A stretch of 25,856 bases of DNA from NCBI RefSeq assembly GCF_000003815.2, contig NC_049983.1, positions 10,053,964 to 10,079,819 on the forward strand, given 5' to 3'. Shown in pieces: positions 1-9,081 of the stretch. The number at the start of each line of letters is the position of its first letter. Position 1 is the first letter of the stretch. A model generated the notes under the pieces. It was not told the DNA's origin, ran no database searches, and worked only from the letters and a program-made list of their open reading frames with translations. Source of the DNA: Branchiostoma floridae. Its lineage: Eukaryota > Chordata > Leptocardii > Amphioxiformes > Branchiostomatidae. The position numbers were made by a program, and so were the translations under genes.

Positions 1-210
1 GTGCCAGGCCGGAACTTCAAGCCTAAGCTACAATCGCGACATTAAGTCATCACCCTACCCGGTGCCGTGGCAGGCGGGGTCTCAAGAAAGGAGCTAGCGA
101 TTGCGCCTAAACAGGGTCCGTATACTCAAGAATATCTCGAGAAGGAAGTATCCGAAGATTTTGCGGTTTGCACCTTTCTATTCCTTACTAAGGAAGCTTT
201 CCAATGATAC

Positions 211-216
211 CACGTG
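211..216. other. CACGTG palindrome in a unit subset (first of about 16)
   Basis: Units with CCACGTGTGCC instead of CCAAGTCTGCC carry a CACGTG hexamer seven bases after the unit start. I see it at 211, 424, 2566, 4306, 4521, 4736, 6455, 6670, 11894, 13423, 15174, 19543, 20462, 20677, 22855 and 23285, and cut by the gap at 6885. CACGTG is the core of E-box/G-box and yeast CDEI sites, bound by bHLH proteins. Use as a binding site here is unproven. Confidence 0.6.
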
Positions 217-631
217 TGCCAGGCCGGAACTTCAAGCCTAAGCTACAATCGCGACATTAAGTCATCACCCTACCCGGTGCCGTGGCAGGCGGGGTCTCAA
301 GAAAGGAGCTAGCGGTTGTGCCCAGGCTCCGTATATACTCACGAATATCTCGAGAAGGAAGTATCCGAAAATATTGCGGTTTGCGCCTTTCTATTCCTTA
401 CTAAGGAAGCTTTCCAATGATACCACGTGTGCCAGGCCGGAACTTCAAGCCTAAGCTACAATCGCGACATTAAGTCATCACCCTACCCGGTGCCGTGGCA
501 GGAGGATTCTCAAGAAAGGAGCTAGCGGTTGCGCCAAAACAGGGTACGTATACTCAAGAATATCTCGAGAAGGAAGTATCCGAAGATTTTGCGGTTTGCA
601 CCTTTCTATTCCTTACTAAAGGAACTTTCTA

Positions 632-824
632 ATGATACAAAGTCTGCCAGGCCGGAACTTAAAAAAGTTCGGGGTCGGGGCCGGGGTCCGGGGTCGGGGT
701 CTCAAAAAAAGGAGCTAGCGGTTGCGCCTAAACAGGGTCCGTATACTCAAGAATATCTCGAGAAGGAAGTATCCGAAGATTTTGCGGTTTGCATCTTTCT
801 ATTCCTTACTAAGGGAGCTTTCTA
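632..824 (+). repeat. 193-bp G-rich variant unit, copy 1
   Basis: After GGAACTT, 58 bases of the normal unit are replaced by 35 bases: AAAAAAGTTC followed by GGGGTC-like hexamers that merge into the unit's own GGGGTCTC. The net loss is 23 bp against the 216-bp A-run type. The downstream A-run (CTCAAAAAAAGG) and GCATCTTTC place it in the same higher-order position as the 216-bp units at 11014, 14294 and 18878. It probably arose by deletion plus expansion of the local GGGGTC motif; this origin is inferred. Confidence 0.9.
671..699 (+). other. Predicted G-quadruplex tract (five GGGG runs)
   Basis: Five runs of four G are separated by TC, CC, TCC and TC. This exceeds the usual G4 pattern of four runs of at least three G with loops of 1-7. 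Folding is inferred from the motif only. Confidence 0.85.
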
Positions 825-2126
825 ATGATACCAAGTCTGTCAGGCGGAAGTTCAAGCCTAAGCTACAATCGCGACATTAAGTCATCACCCTATCCGGTGC
901 CGTGGCAGGCGGGGTCTCATGAAAGGAGCTAGCGGTTGCGCCTAAACAGGGTACGTATACTCAAGAATATCTCGAGAAGGAAGTATCCGAAGATTTTGCG
1001 GTTTGCACCTTTCTATTCCTTACTGTAGGAGCTTTCCAATGATACCAAGTCTACCGGGCCGGAACTTCAAGCCTAAGCTACAATCGCGACATTAAGTCAT
1101 CACCCTACCCGGTGCCGTGGCAGGCGGGGTCTCAAGAAAGGAGCTAGCGCTATAGCTGTTGCGCCTATGGGGGCGGATACTCAACAATATCTCGAGAAGG
1201 AAGTATCCGAATGTTTTGCGGTTTGCACCTTTCTATTCCTTACTAGGGGACCTTTCCAATGATACCAAGTCTGCCAGGCCGGAACTTCAAGCCTAAGCTA
1301 CAATCGCGACATTAAGTCATCACCCTACCCGGTGCCGTGGCAGGCGGGGTCTCAAGAAAGGAGCTAGCGCTATAGCGGTTGCGCCTAAACAGGGTCCGTA
1401 TACTCAAGAATATCTCGAGAAGGAAGTATCCAAAGATTTTGCGATTTGCACCTTTCTATTCCTTACAGTGGGAGTTTTCCAATGATACCAAGTCTGCCAG
1501 GCCGGAAGTTCAAGCCTTAGCTACAATCGCGACATTAAGTCATCACCCTACCCGGTGCCGTGGCAGGCGGGGTCTCAAGAAAGGAGCTAGCGGTTGCGCC
1601 TAAACAGGGTCCGTATACTCAAGAATATCTCGAGAAGGAAGTATCCGAAGATTTTGCGGTTTGCACCTTTCTATTCCTTACTGACGGAGCTTTCCAATGA
1701 TACCAAGTCTGCCAGGCCGGAACTTCAAGCCTAAGCTACAATCGCGACATTAAGTCATCACCCTACCCGGTGCCGTGGCAGGCGGGGTCTCAAGAAAGGA
1801 GCTAGCGGTTGCGCCTAAACAGGGTCCGTATACTCAAGAGTATCTCGAGAAGGAAGTGTCCGAATGTTTTGCGGTTTGCACCTTTCTTTTCTTTACTAGG
1901 GGAGCTTTCCAATGATACCAAGTCTGCCACGCCGGAACTTCAAGCCTAAGCTACAATCGCGACATTAAGTCATCACCCTACCCGGTGCCGTGGCAGGCGG
2001 GGTCTCAAGAAAGGAGCTAGCGGTTGCGCCTAAACAGGGTCCGTATACTCAAGAATATCTCGAGAAGGAAGTATCCGAAGATTTTGCGGTTTGCACCTTT
2101 CTATTCCTTACTAAGGAAGCTTTCCA

Positions 2127-2343
2127 ATGATACTTAATGGGGCCCCCTCATTAACTTCAAGTCTAAGCTACAATCGCGACATTAAGTCATCACCCTACCC
2201 GCTGCCGTGGCAGGCGGGGTCTCAAGAAAGGAGCTAGCGGTTGCGCCTAAACAGGGTCCGTATACTCAAGAATATCTCGAGAAGGAAGTGTCCGAATGTT
2301 TTGCGGTTTGCACCTTTCTTTTCTTTACTAGGGGAGCTTTCCA
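2127..2343 (+). repeat. 217-bp unit with replaced leader and hairpin
   Basis: The 17 bases after GATAC (normally CAAGTCTGCCAGGCCGG) are replaced by 19 unrelated bases containing TTAATG, GGGCCCCC and CATT. The rest is an ordinary unit of the GAATGTTTTG, TTTCTTTTCTTTAC type. I see no other copy of the replacement in the window. It could be filler DNA from end joining, or an assembly or consensus error. Confidence 0.85.
2134..2154. other. Near-perfect 21-bp palindrome
   Basis: TTAATG and CATTAA arms flank a G-run/C-run core. Nine pairs form (one G-T) around a three-base CCC loop, and the core holds an ApaI site (GGGCCC). This is the only satellite-unlike motif of this kind in the window. Confidence 0.8.
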
Positions 2344-3431
2344 ATGATACCAAGTCTGCCAGGCCGGAACTTCAAGCCTAAGCTACAATCGCGACATTAA
2401 GTCATCACCCTACCCGGTGCCGTGGCAGGAGGGGTCTCAAGAAAGGAGCTAGCGGTTGCGCCAAAACAGGGTACGTATACTCAAGAATATCTCGAGAAGG
2501 AAGTATCCGAAGATTTTGCGGTTTGCACCTTTCTATTCCTTACTAAGGGAGCTTTCCAATGATACCACGTGTGCCAGGCCGGAACTTCAAGCCTAAGCTA
2601 CAATCGCGACATTAAGTCATCACCCTACCCGGTGCCGTGGCAGGCGGGGTCTCAAGAAAGGAGCTAGCGCTATAGCGGTTGCGCCTAAACAGGGTCCGTA
2701 TACTCAAGAATATCTCCAGAAGGAAGTATCCGAAGATTTTGCGGTTTGCACCTTTCTATTCCTTACAGTGGGAGTTTTCCAATGATACCAAGTCTGCCAG
2801 GCCGGAACTTCAGGCCTAAGCTACAATCGCGACATTAAGTCATCACCCTACCCGGTGCCGTGGCAGGCGGGGTCTCAAAAAAAGGAGCTAGCGGTTGCGC
2901 CTAAACAGGGTCCGTATACTCAAGAATATCTCGAGAAGGAAGTATCCGAAGATTGTGCGGTTTGCACCTTTCTATTCCTTACTGTGGGAGCTTTCCAATG
3001 ATATCAAGCCTGCCAGGCCGGAACTTCAAGCCTAAGCTACAATCGCGACATTAAGTCATCACCCTACCCGGTGCCGTGGCAGGCGGGGTCTCAAGAAAGG
3101 AGCTAGCGCTATAGCGGTTGCGCCTAAGGGGGCGGATACTCAAGAATATCTCGAGAAGGAAGTATCCGAAGATTTGCGGTTTGCACCTTTCTATTCCTTA
3201 CTAAGGGAGCTTTCTAATGATACCAAGTCTGCCAGACCGGAACTTCAAGCCTAAGCTACAATCGCGACATTAAGTCATCACCCTAGCCGGTGCCGTGGCA
3301 GGCGGGGTCTCAAGAAAGGAGCTAGCGGTTACGCCTAAACAGGGTTCGTATACTCAAGAATATCTCGAGAAGGAAGTGTCCGAATGTTTTGCGGTTTGCA
3401 CCTTTCTTTTCTTTACTAGGGGAGCTTTCCA

Positions 3432-4081
3432 ATGATACCAAGTCTGCCACGCCGGAACATCAAGCCTAAGCTACAATCGCGACATTAAGTCATCACCCTA
3501 GCCGGTGCCGTGGCAGGCGGGGTCTCAAAAAAAGGAGCTAGCGGTTGCGCCTAAACAGGGTCCGTATACTCAAGAATATCTCGAGAAGGAAGTATCCGAA
3601 GATTTTGTGGTTTGCACCTTTCTATTCCTTACTGTGGGAGCTTTCCAATGATACCAAGTCTGCCAGGCCGGAACTTCAAGCCTAAGCTACAATCGCGACA
3701 TTAAGTCATCACCCTACCCGGCATGTGGCAGGCGGGGTCTCAAGAAAGGAGCTAGCGCTATAGCGGTTGCGCCTAAGGGGGCGGATACTCAAGAATATCT
3801 CGAGAAGGAAGTATCCGAAGATTTTGCGGTTTGCACCTATCTATTCCTTACTAAGGGAGCTTTCCAATGATACCAAGTCTGCCAGGCCGGAACTTCAAGC
3901 CTAAGCTACAATCGCGACATTAAGTCATCACCCTAGCCGGTGCCGTGGCAGGCGGGGTCTCAAGAAAGGAGCTAGCGGTTACGCCTAAACAGGGTCCGTA
4001 TACTCAAGAATATCTCGAGAAGGAAGTGTCCGAATGTTTTGCGGTTTGCACCTTTCTTTTCTTTACTAGGGGAGCTTTCCA
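3432..4081 (+). repeat. Higher-order block B, copy 1 (three units)
   Basis: The order is: 3432 (GCCACGCC, GGAACATC, CTCAAAAAAAGG, TTTTGTGGTT, ACTGTGGG), 3648 (CCCGGCATGTGGC, 8-bp insertion, GGGGGCGG) and 3867 (TAGCCGG, GGTTACGCC, GAATGTTTTG). The same order recurs at 17782, 20885 and 25021. This copy keeps AATGATACC at 3648, where the other three have AATGGTACC. Confidence 0.85.
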
Positions 4082-4728
4082 ATGATACCAAGTCTGCCAC
4101 GCCGGAACTTCAAGCCTAAGCTACAATCGCGACATTAAGTCATCACCCTACCCGGTGCCGTGGCAGGCGGGGTCTCAAAAAAAAGGAGCTAGCGGTTGCG
4201 CCTAAACAGGGTACGTATACTCAAGAATATCTCGAGAAGGAAGTATCCGAAGATTTTGCGGTTTGCACCTTTCTATTCCTTACTAAGGACGCTTTTCAAT
4301 GATACCACGTGTGCCAGGCCGGAACTTCAAGCCTAAGCTACAATCGCGACATTAAGTCATCACCCTAGCCGGTGCCGTGGCAGGCGGGGTCTCAAGAAAG
4401 GAGCTAGCGGTTGCGCCTAAACAGGGTCCGTATACTCAAGAATATCTCGAGAAGGAAGTATCCGAAGATTTTGCGGTTTGCACCTTTCTATTCCTTACTA
4501 AGGAAGCTTTTCAATGATACCACGTGTGCCAGGCCGGAACTTCAAGCCTAAGCTACAATCGCGACATTAAGTCATCACCCTACCCGGTGCCGTGGCAGGC
4601 GGGGTCTCAAGAAAGGAGCTAGCGGTTGCGCCTAAACAGGGTCCGTATACTCAAGAATATCTCGAGAAGGAAGTATCCGAAGATTTCGCGGTTTGCACCT
4701 TTCTATTCCTTACTAAGGAAGCTTTCCA
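3648..4728 (+). repeat. Higher-order block C, copy 1
   Basis: The ordered units are 3648 (GGCATGTGG with CACCTATC), 3867 (GGTTACGCC), 4082 (GCCACGCC with a run of eight A), 4299 and 4514 (CACGTGTGCC, AAGGAAGC tails). They recur at 19751-20669, offset 16103 bp. Confidence 0.8.
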
Positions 4729-4943
4729 ATGATACCACGTGTGCCACGCCGGAACTTCAAGCCTAAGCTACAATCGCGACATTAAGTCATCACCCTACCC
4801 TGTGCCGTGGCAGGAGGATTCTCAAGAAAGGAGCTAGCGGTTGCGCCAAAACAGGGTACGTATACTCAAGAATATCTCGAGAAGGAAGTATCCGAAGATT
4901 TTGCGGTTTGCACCTTTCTATTCCTTACTAAAGGAACTTTCTA

Positions 4944-5136
4944 ATGATACCAAGTCTGCCAGGCCGGAACTTAAAAAAGTTCGGGGTCGGGGCCGGGGTC
5001 CGGGGTCGGGGTCTCAAAAAAAGGAGCTAGCGGTTGCGCCTAAACAGGGTCCGTATACTCAAGAATATCTCGAGAAGGAAGTATCCGAAGATTTTGCGGT
5101 TTGCATCTTTCTATTCCTTACTAAGGGAGCTTTCTA
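4944..5136 (+). repeat. 193-bp G-rich variant unit, copy 2
   Basis: This has the same replacement and the same length as the unit at 632, 4312 bp away. The only difference I see is CCAAGTC here against CAAAGTC at the start of the first copy. It must descend from the same event and was spread by block duplication. Confidence 0.9.
4983..5011 (+). other. Predicted G-quadruplex tract, second copy
   Basis: Identical five-run G tract, 4312 bp downstream of the first and inside the second 193-bp unit. Confidence 0.85.
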
Positions 5137-5355
5137 ATGATACCAAGTCTGTCAGGCGGAAGTTCAAGCCTAAGCTACAATCGCGACATTAAGTCATCAC
5201 CCTACCCGGTGCCGTGGCAGGCGGGGTCTCAAGAAAGGAGCTAGCGCTATAGCTGTTGCGCCTATGGGGGCGGATACTCAACAATATCTCGAGAAGGAAG
5301 TATCCGAATGTTTTGCGGTTTGCACCTTTCTATTCCTTACTAGGGGACCTTTCCA
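5137..5355 (+). repeat. Fusion unit from unequal crossover (first breakpoint)
   Basis: The beginning has GTCTGTCAGGCGGAAG of the 825-type unit. The rest has CTACCCGG, CTCAAGAAAGG, the 8-bp insertion, CTGTTGCGCCTATGGG and ACTCAACAAT of the 1039-type unit. One unit's worth of DNA is missing between them. The breakpoint lies between about 5170 and 5203. Confidence 0.85.
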
Positions 5356-6447
5356 ATGATACCAAGTCTGCCAGGCCGGAACTTCAAGCCTAAGCTACAA
5401 TCGCGACATTAAGTCATCACCCTACCCGGTGCCGTGGCAGGCGGGGTCTCAAGAAAGGAGCTAGCGCTATAGCGGTTGCGCCTAAACAGGGTCCGTATAC
5501 TCAAGAATATCTCGAGAAGGAAGTATCCAAAGATTTTGCGATTTGCACCTTTCTATTCCTTACAGTGGGAGTTTTCCAATGATACCAAGTCTGCCAGGCC
5601 GGACTTCAGCCTAAGCTACATCGCGACATTAAGTCATCACCCTACCCGGTGCCGTGGCAGGCGGGGTCTCAAGAAAGAAGCTAGCGCTATAGGGGTTGCG
5701 CCTAAACAGGGTCCGTATACTCAAGAATATATCTAGAAGGAAGTATCCGAAGATTTTGCGGTTTGCACCTTTCTATTCCTTACTAAGGGAGCTTTCCAAT
5801 GATACCAAGTCTGCCAGGCCGGAGCTTCAAGCCTAAGCTACAATCGCGACATTAAGTCATCACCCTACCCGGTGCCGTGGCAGGCGGGGTCTCAAGAAAG
5901 GAGCTAGCGGTTGCGCCTAAACAGGGTCCGTATACTCAAGAATATCTCGAGAAGGAAGTATCCGAAGATTTTGCGGTTTGCACCTTTCTATTCCTTACTG
6001 TCGGAGCTTTCCAATGATACCAAGTCTGCCAGGCCGGAACTTCAAGCCTAAGCTACAATCGCGACATTAAGTCATCACCCTACCCGGTGCCGTGGCAGGC
6101 GGGGTCTCAAGAAAGGAGCTAGCGGTTGCGCCTAAACAGGGTCCGTATACTCAAGAGTATCTCGAGAAGGAAGTGTCCGAATGTTTTGCGGTTTGCACCT
6201 TTCTTTTCTTTACTAGGGGAGCTTTCCAATGATACCAAGTCTGCCACGCCGGAACTTCAAGCCTAAGCTACAATCGCGACATTAAGTCATCACCCTACCC
6301 GGTGCCGTGGCATGCAGGAGGGGTCTCAAGAAAGGAGCTAGCGGTTGCGCCAAAACAGGGTACGTATACTGAAGAATATCTCGAGAAGGAAGTATCCGAA
6401 GATTTTGCGGTTTGCACCTTTCTATTCCTTACTAAGGAAGCTTTCCA

Positions 6448-9027
6448 ATGATACCACGTGTGCCAGGCCGGAACTTCAAGCCTAAGCTACAATCGCGACA
6501 TTAAGTCATCACCCTACCCGGTGCCGTGGCAGGCGGGGTCTCAAGAAAGGAGCTAGCGATTGCGCCTAAACAGGGTCCGTATACTCAAGAATATCTCGAG
6601 AAGGAAGTATCCGAAGATTTTGCGGTTTGCACCTTTCTATTCCTTACTAAGGAAGCTTTCCAATGATACCACGTGTGCCAGGCCGGAACTTCAAGCCTAA
6701 GCTACAATCGCGACATTAAGTCATCAACCTACCCGGTGCCGTGGCAGGCGGGGTCTCAAGAAAGGAGCTAGCGGTTGTGCCTAAACAGGCTCCGTATACT
6801 CAAGAATATCTCGAGACGGAAGTATCCGAAGATTTTGCGGTTTGCACCTTTCTATTCCTTACTAAGGAAGCTTTCCAATGATACCACGNNNNNNNNNNNN
6901 NNNNNNNNNNNNNNNNNNNNNNNNNNNNNNNNNNNNNNNNNNNNNNNNNNNNNNNNNNNNNNNNNNNNNNNNNNNNNNNNNNNNNNNNNNNNNNNNNNNN
7001 NNNNNNNNNNNNNNNNNNNNNNNNNNNNNNNNNNNNNNNNNNNNNNNNNNNNNNNNNNNNNNNNNNNNNNNNNNNNNNNNNNNNNNNNNNNNNNNNNNNN
7101 NNNNNNNNNNNNNNNNNNNNNNNNNNNNNNNNNNNNNNNNNNNNNNNNNNNNNNNNNNNNNNNNNNNNNNNNNNNNNNNNNNNNNNNNNNNNNNNNNNNN
7201 NNNNNNNNNNNNNNNNNNNNNNNNNNNNNNNNNNNNNNNNNNNNNNNNNNNNNNNNNNNNNNNNNNNNNNNNNNNNNNNNNNNNNNNNNNNNNNNNNNNN
7301 NNNNNNNNNNNNNNNNNNNNNNNNNNNNNNNNNNNNNNNNNNNNNNNNNNNNNNNNNNNNNNNNNNNNNNNNNNNNNNNNNNNNNNNNNNNNNNNNNNNN
7401 NNNNNNNNNNNNNNNNNNNNNNNNNNNNNNNNNNNNNNNNNNNNNNNNNNNNNNNNNNNNNNNNNNNNNNNNNNNNNNNNNNNNNNNNNNNNNNNNNNNN
7501 NNNNNNNNNNNNNNNNNNNNNNNNNNNNNNNNNNNNNNNNNNNNNNNNNNNNNNNNNNNNNNNNNNNNNNNNNNNNNNNNNNNNNNNNNNNNNNNNNNNN
7601 NNNNNNNNNNNNNNNNNNNNNNNNNNNNNNNNNNNNNNNNNNNNNNNNNNNNNNNNNNNNNNNNNNNNNNNNNNNNNNNNNNNNNNNNNNNNNCTATTCC
7701 TTACTAGAGGACCTTTCCAATGATACCAAGTCTGCCAGGCCGGAACTTCAAGCCTAAGCTACAATCGCGACATTAAGTCATCACCCTACCCGGTTCCGTG
7801 GCAGGCGGGGTCTCAAGAAAGGAACTAGCGCTATAGCGGTTGCGCCTAAACAGGGTCCGTATACTCAAGAATATCTCGAGAAGGAAGTATCCAAAGATTT
7901 TGCGATTTGCACCTTTCTATTCCTTACAGTGGGAGTTTTCCAATGATACCAAGTCTGCCAGGCCGGAACTTCAAGCCTAAGCTACAATCGCGACATTAAG
8001 TCATCACCCTACCCGGTGCCGTGGCAGGCGGGGTCTCAAAAAAAGGAGCTAGCGGTTGCGCCTAAACAGGGTCCGTATACTCAAGAATATCTCGAGAAGG
8101 AAGTATCCGAAGATTTTGCGGTTTGCACCTTTCTATTCCTTACTGTGGGAGCTTTCCAATGATACCAAGTCTGCCTGGCCGGAACTTCAAGCATAAGATA
8201 CAATCGCGACATTAAGTCATCACCCTACCCGGTGCCGTGGCAGGCGGGGTCTCAAGAAAGGAGCTAGCGATTGCGCCTAAACAGGGTTCGTATACTCAAG
8301 AATATCTCGAGAAGGAAGTATCCGAAGATTTTGCGGTTTGCACCTTTCTATTCCTAACTAAAGGAGCTTTCCAATGATACCAAGTCTGCCAGGCCGGAAC
8401 TTCAAGCCTAAGCTACAATCGCGACATTAAGTCATCACCCTACCCGGTGCCGTGGCAGGCGGGGTCTCAAGAAAGAAGCTAGCGCTATAGGGGTTGCGCC
8501 TAAACAGGGTCCGTATACTCAAGAATATATCTAGAAGGAAGTATCCGAAGATTTTGCGGTTTGCACCTTTCTATTCCTTACTAAGGGAGCTTTCCAATGA
8601 TACCAAGTCTGCCAGGCCGGAGCTTCAAGCCTAAGCTACAATCGCGACATTAAGTCATCACCCTACCCGGTGCCGTGGCAGGCGGGGTCTCAAGAAAGGA
8701 GCTAGCGGTTGCGCCTAAACAGGGTCCGTATACTCAAGAATATCTCGAGAAGGAAGTATCCGAAGATTTTGCGGTTTGCACCTTTCTATTCCTTACTGTC
8801 GGAGCTTTCCAATGATACCAAGTCTGCCAGGCCGGAACTTCAAGCCTAAGCTACAATCGCGACATTAAGTCATCACCCTACCCGGTGCCGTGGCAGGCGG
8901 GTTCTCAAGAAAGGAGCTAGCGGTTGCGCCTAAACAGGGTCCGTATACTCAAGAATATCTCGAGAAGGAAGTGTCCGAATGTTTTGGGGTTTGCACCTTT
9001 TCTTTTCTTTACGAGGGGAGCCTATCA
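6448..9027 (+). repeat. Higher-order block A, copy 3 (interrupted by the first gap)
   Basis: The units at 6448 (GCGATTGCG) and 6663 (GTTGTGCC, AGGCTCCG) match the start of copy 1. The unit at 7720 carries the AAAGATTTTGCGATTTGC and ACAGTGGG markers of 1259 and 5356. The units at 8374, 8597 and 8812 carry the TATATCTAGAAGG, GGAGCTTC/ACTGTCGG and GAATGTTTTG markers of 5579, 5799 and 6014. The 8374 unit lacks the three small deletions seen at 5579, so those arose after the copies separated. Confidence 0.85.
6889..7693. other. Assembly gap, 805 N; predicted to hold four satellite units
   Basis: This is a run of N. The left flank stops in the AATGATACCACG border of a unit beginning at 6878; the right flank resumes in a unit tail that ends at 7719. 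The border-to-border distance is 842 bp. The units at 417-1258 measure 215, 193, 214 and 220 bp, which also sum to 842, and the flanks match their ends (CACGTG type on the left, a GACCTTTCC tail on the right). The next unit at 7720 matches the one at 1259. I infer that the gap hides a copy of 417-1258, including its G-rich unit. Confidence 0.85.
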
Positions 9028-9081
9028 AGTGATACCAAAGTCTGCCAGGGCCGGAATCTTCGAGCCTATGCTTTAAATCGG
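8987..9081 (+). repeat. Indel-rich damaged stretch across a unit border
   Basis: In under 100 bp there are about ten departures from the unit. They include single-base insertions (CCTTTTCTTTT, CCAAAGTC, AGGGCC, AATCTTC, AATCGGCG) and substitutions (ACGAGG, GAGCCTATC, CTATGCTTTAAATC). Flanking DNA is normal. The clustering of +1 insertions suggests a low-quality read end at a contig join rather than old age. Confidence 0.8.

Larger units (their letters stand above)
1..1481 (+). repeat. Higher-order block A, copy 1
   Basis: The ordered diagnostic units are: GCGATTGCG type (window start); GTTGTGCC type (204); GGAGGATTC with CCAAAACAGG (417); the 193-bp G-rich unit (632); GTCTGTCAGGCGG with CTCATGAAAGG (825); GTCTACCGGG with CCTATGGGGG (1039); and AAAGATTTTGCGATTTGC with ACAGTGGG tail (1259). 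The same order recurs from 6448 at an offset of 6459-6461 bp (partly in the gap), and in shortened form from 4729 at an offset of 4312 bp. Confidence 0.88.
4729..6228 (+). repeat. Higher-order block A, copy 2 (one unit shorter)
   Basis: The 4729 and 4944 units repeat 417 and 632 at an offset of 4312 bp with only isolated differences. The next unit (5137) fuses the counterparts of 825 and 1039, so this copy has lost about 215 bp. The 5356 unit matches 1259. Then 5579 (GAATATATCTAGAAGG), 5799 (GGAGCTTC with ACTGTCGG) and 6014 (GAATGTTTTG) follow, shared in part with 8374-9027. Confidence 0.88.
1..6888 (+). repeat. Array segment 1 (left edge to first gap), about 32 units
   Basis: The first unit is cut by the window edge. 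Unit starts are 204, 417, 632, 825, 1039, 1259, 1482, 1697, 1912, 2127, 2344, 2559, 2782, 2998, 3217, 3432, 3648, 3867, 4082, 4299, 4514, 4729, 4944, 5137, 5356, 5579, 5799, 6014, 6229, 6448, 6663 and 6878 (entering the gap). Odd lengths are: 193 bp at 632 and 4944 (G-rich type); 217 at 2127 (hairpin replacement); 219 at 5137 (fusion unit); 220 at 5579 (three single-base deletions in its first 50 bp); 219 at 6229 (4 bp extra, creating GCATGC near 6310); 213 at 204 (a rearranged GTGCCCAGGCTCCGTATATAC stretch). The segment holds no sequence that is not satellite. Confidence 0.97.

Noticed and set aside
3-11. Bacterial ribosome-binding site (AAGAAAGGAGCTAGC resembles AGGAG)
   Set aside because: It occurs in every unit and is followed by TAG within a few bases in one frame and by no consistent gene; the context is a eukaryote-like satellite.
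529-825. 98-codon frame, identical except for one residue or fewer at 4841-5137, as a possible protein gene
   Set aside because: It opens with TTG, not ATG, lies wholly in two satellite units and recurs only because block A was copied. The 215-bp unit is not a multiple of three, so frames shift at every border. No domain is recognisable.
825-870. Pol III B-box / tRNA-derived origin (AGTTCAAGCC in some units)
   Set aside because: One mismatch to the B-box pattern, but no A-box at the right distance, no cloverleaf, and most units have CTTCAAGCC instead.
6775-7723. Long apparent frames of 281-310 codons
   Set aside because: Almost all codons are N from the assembly gap; the same applies to frames at 20258-20458 and 22926-23315.
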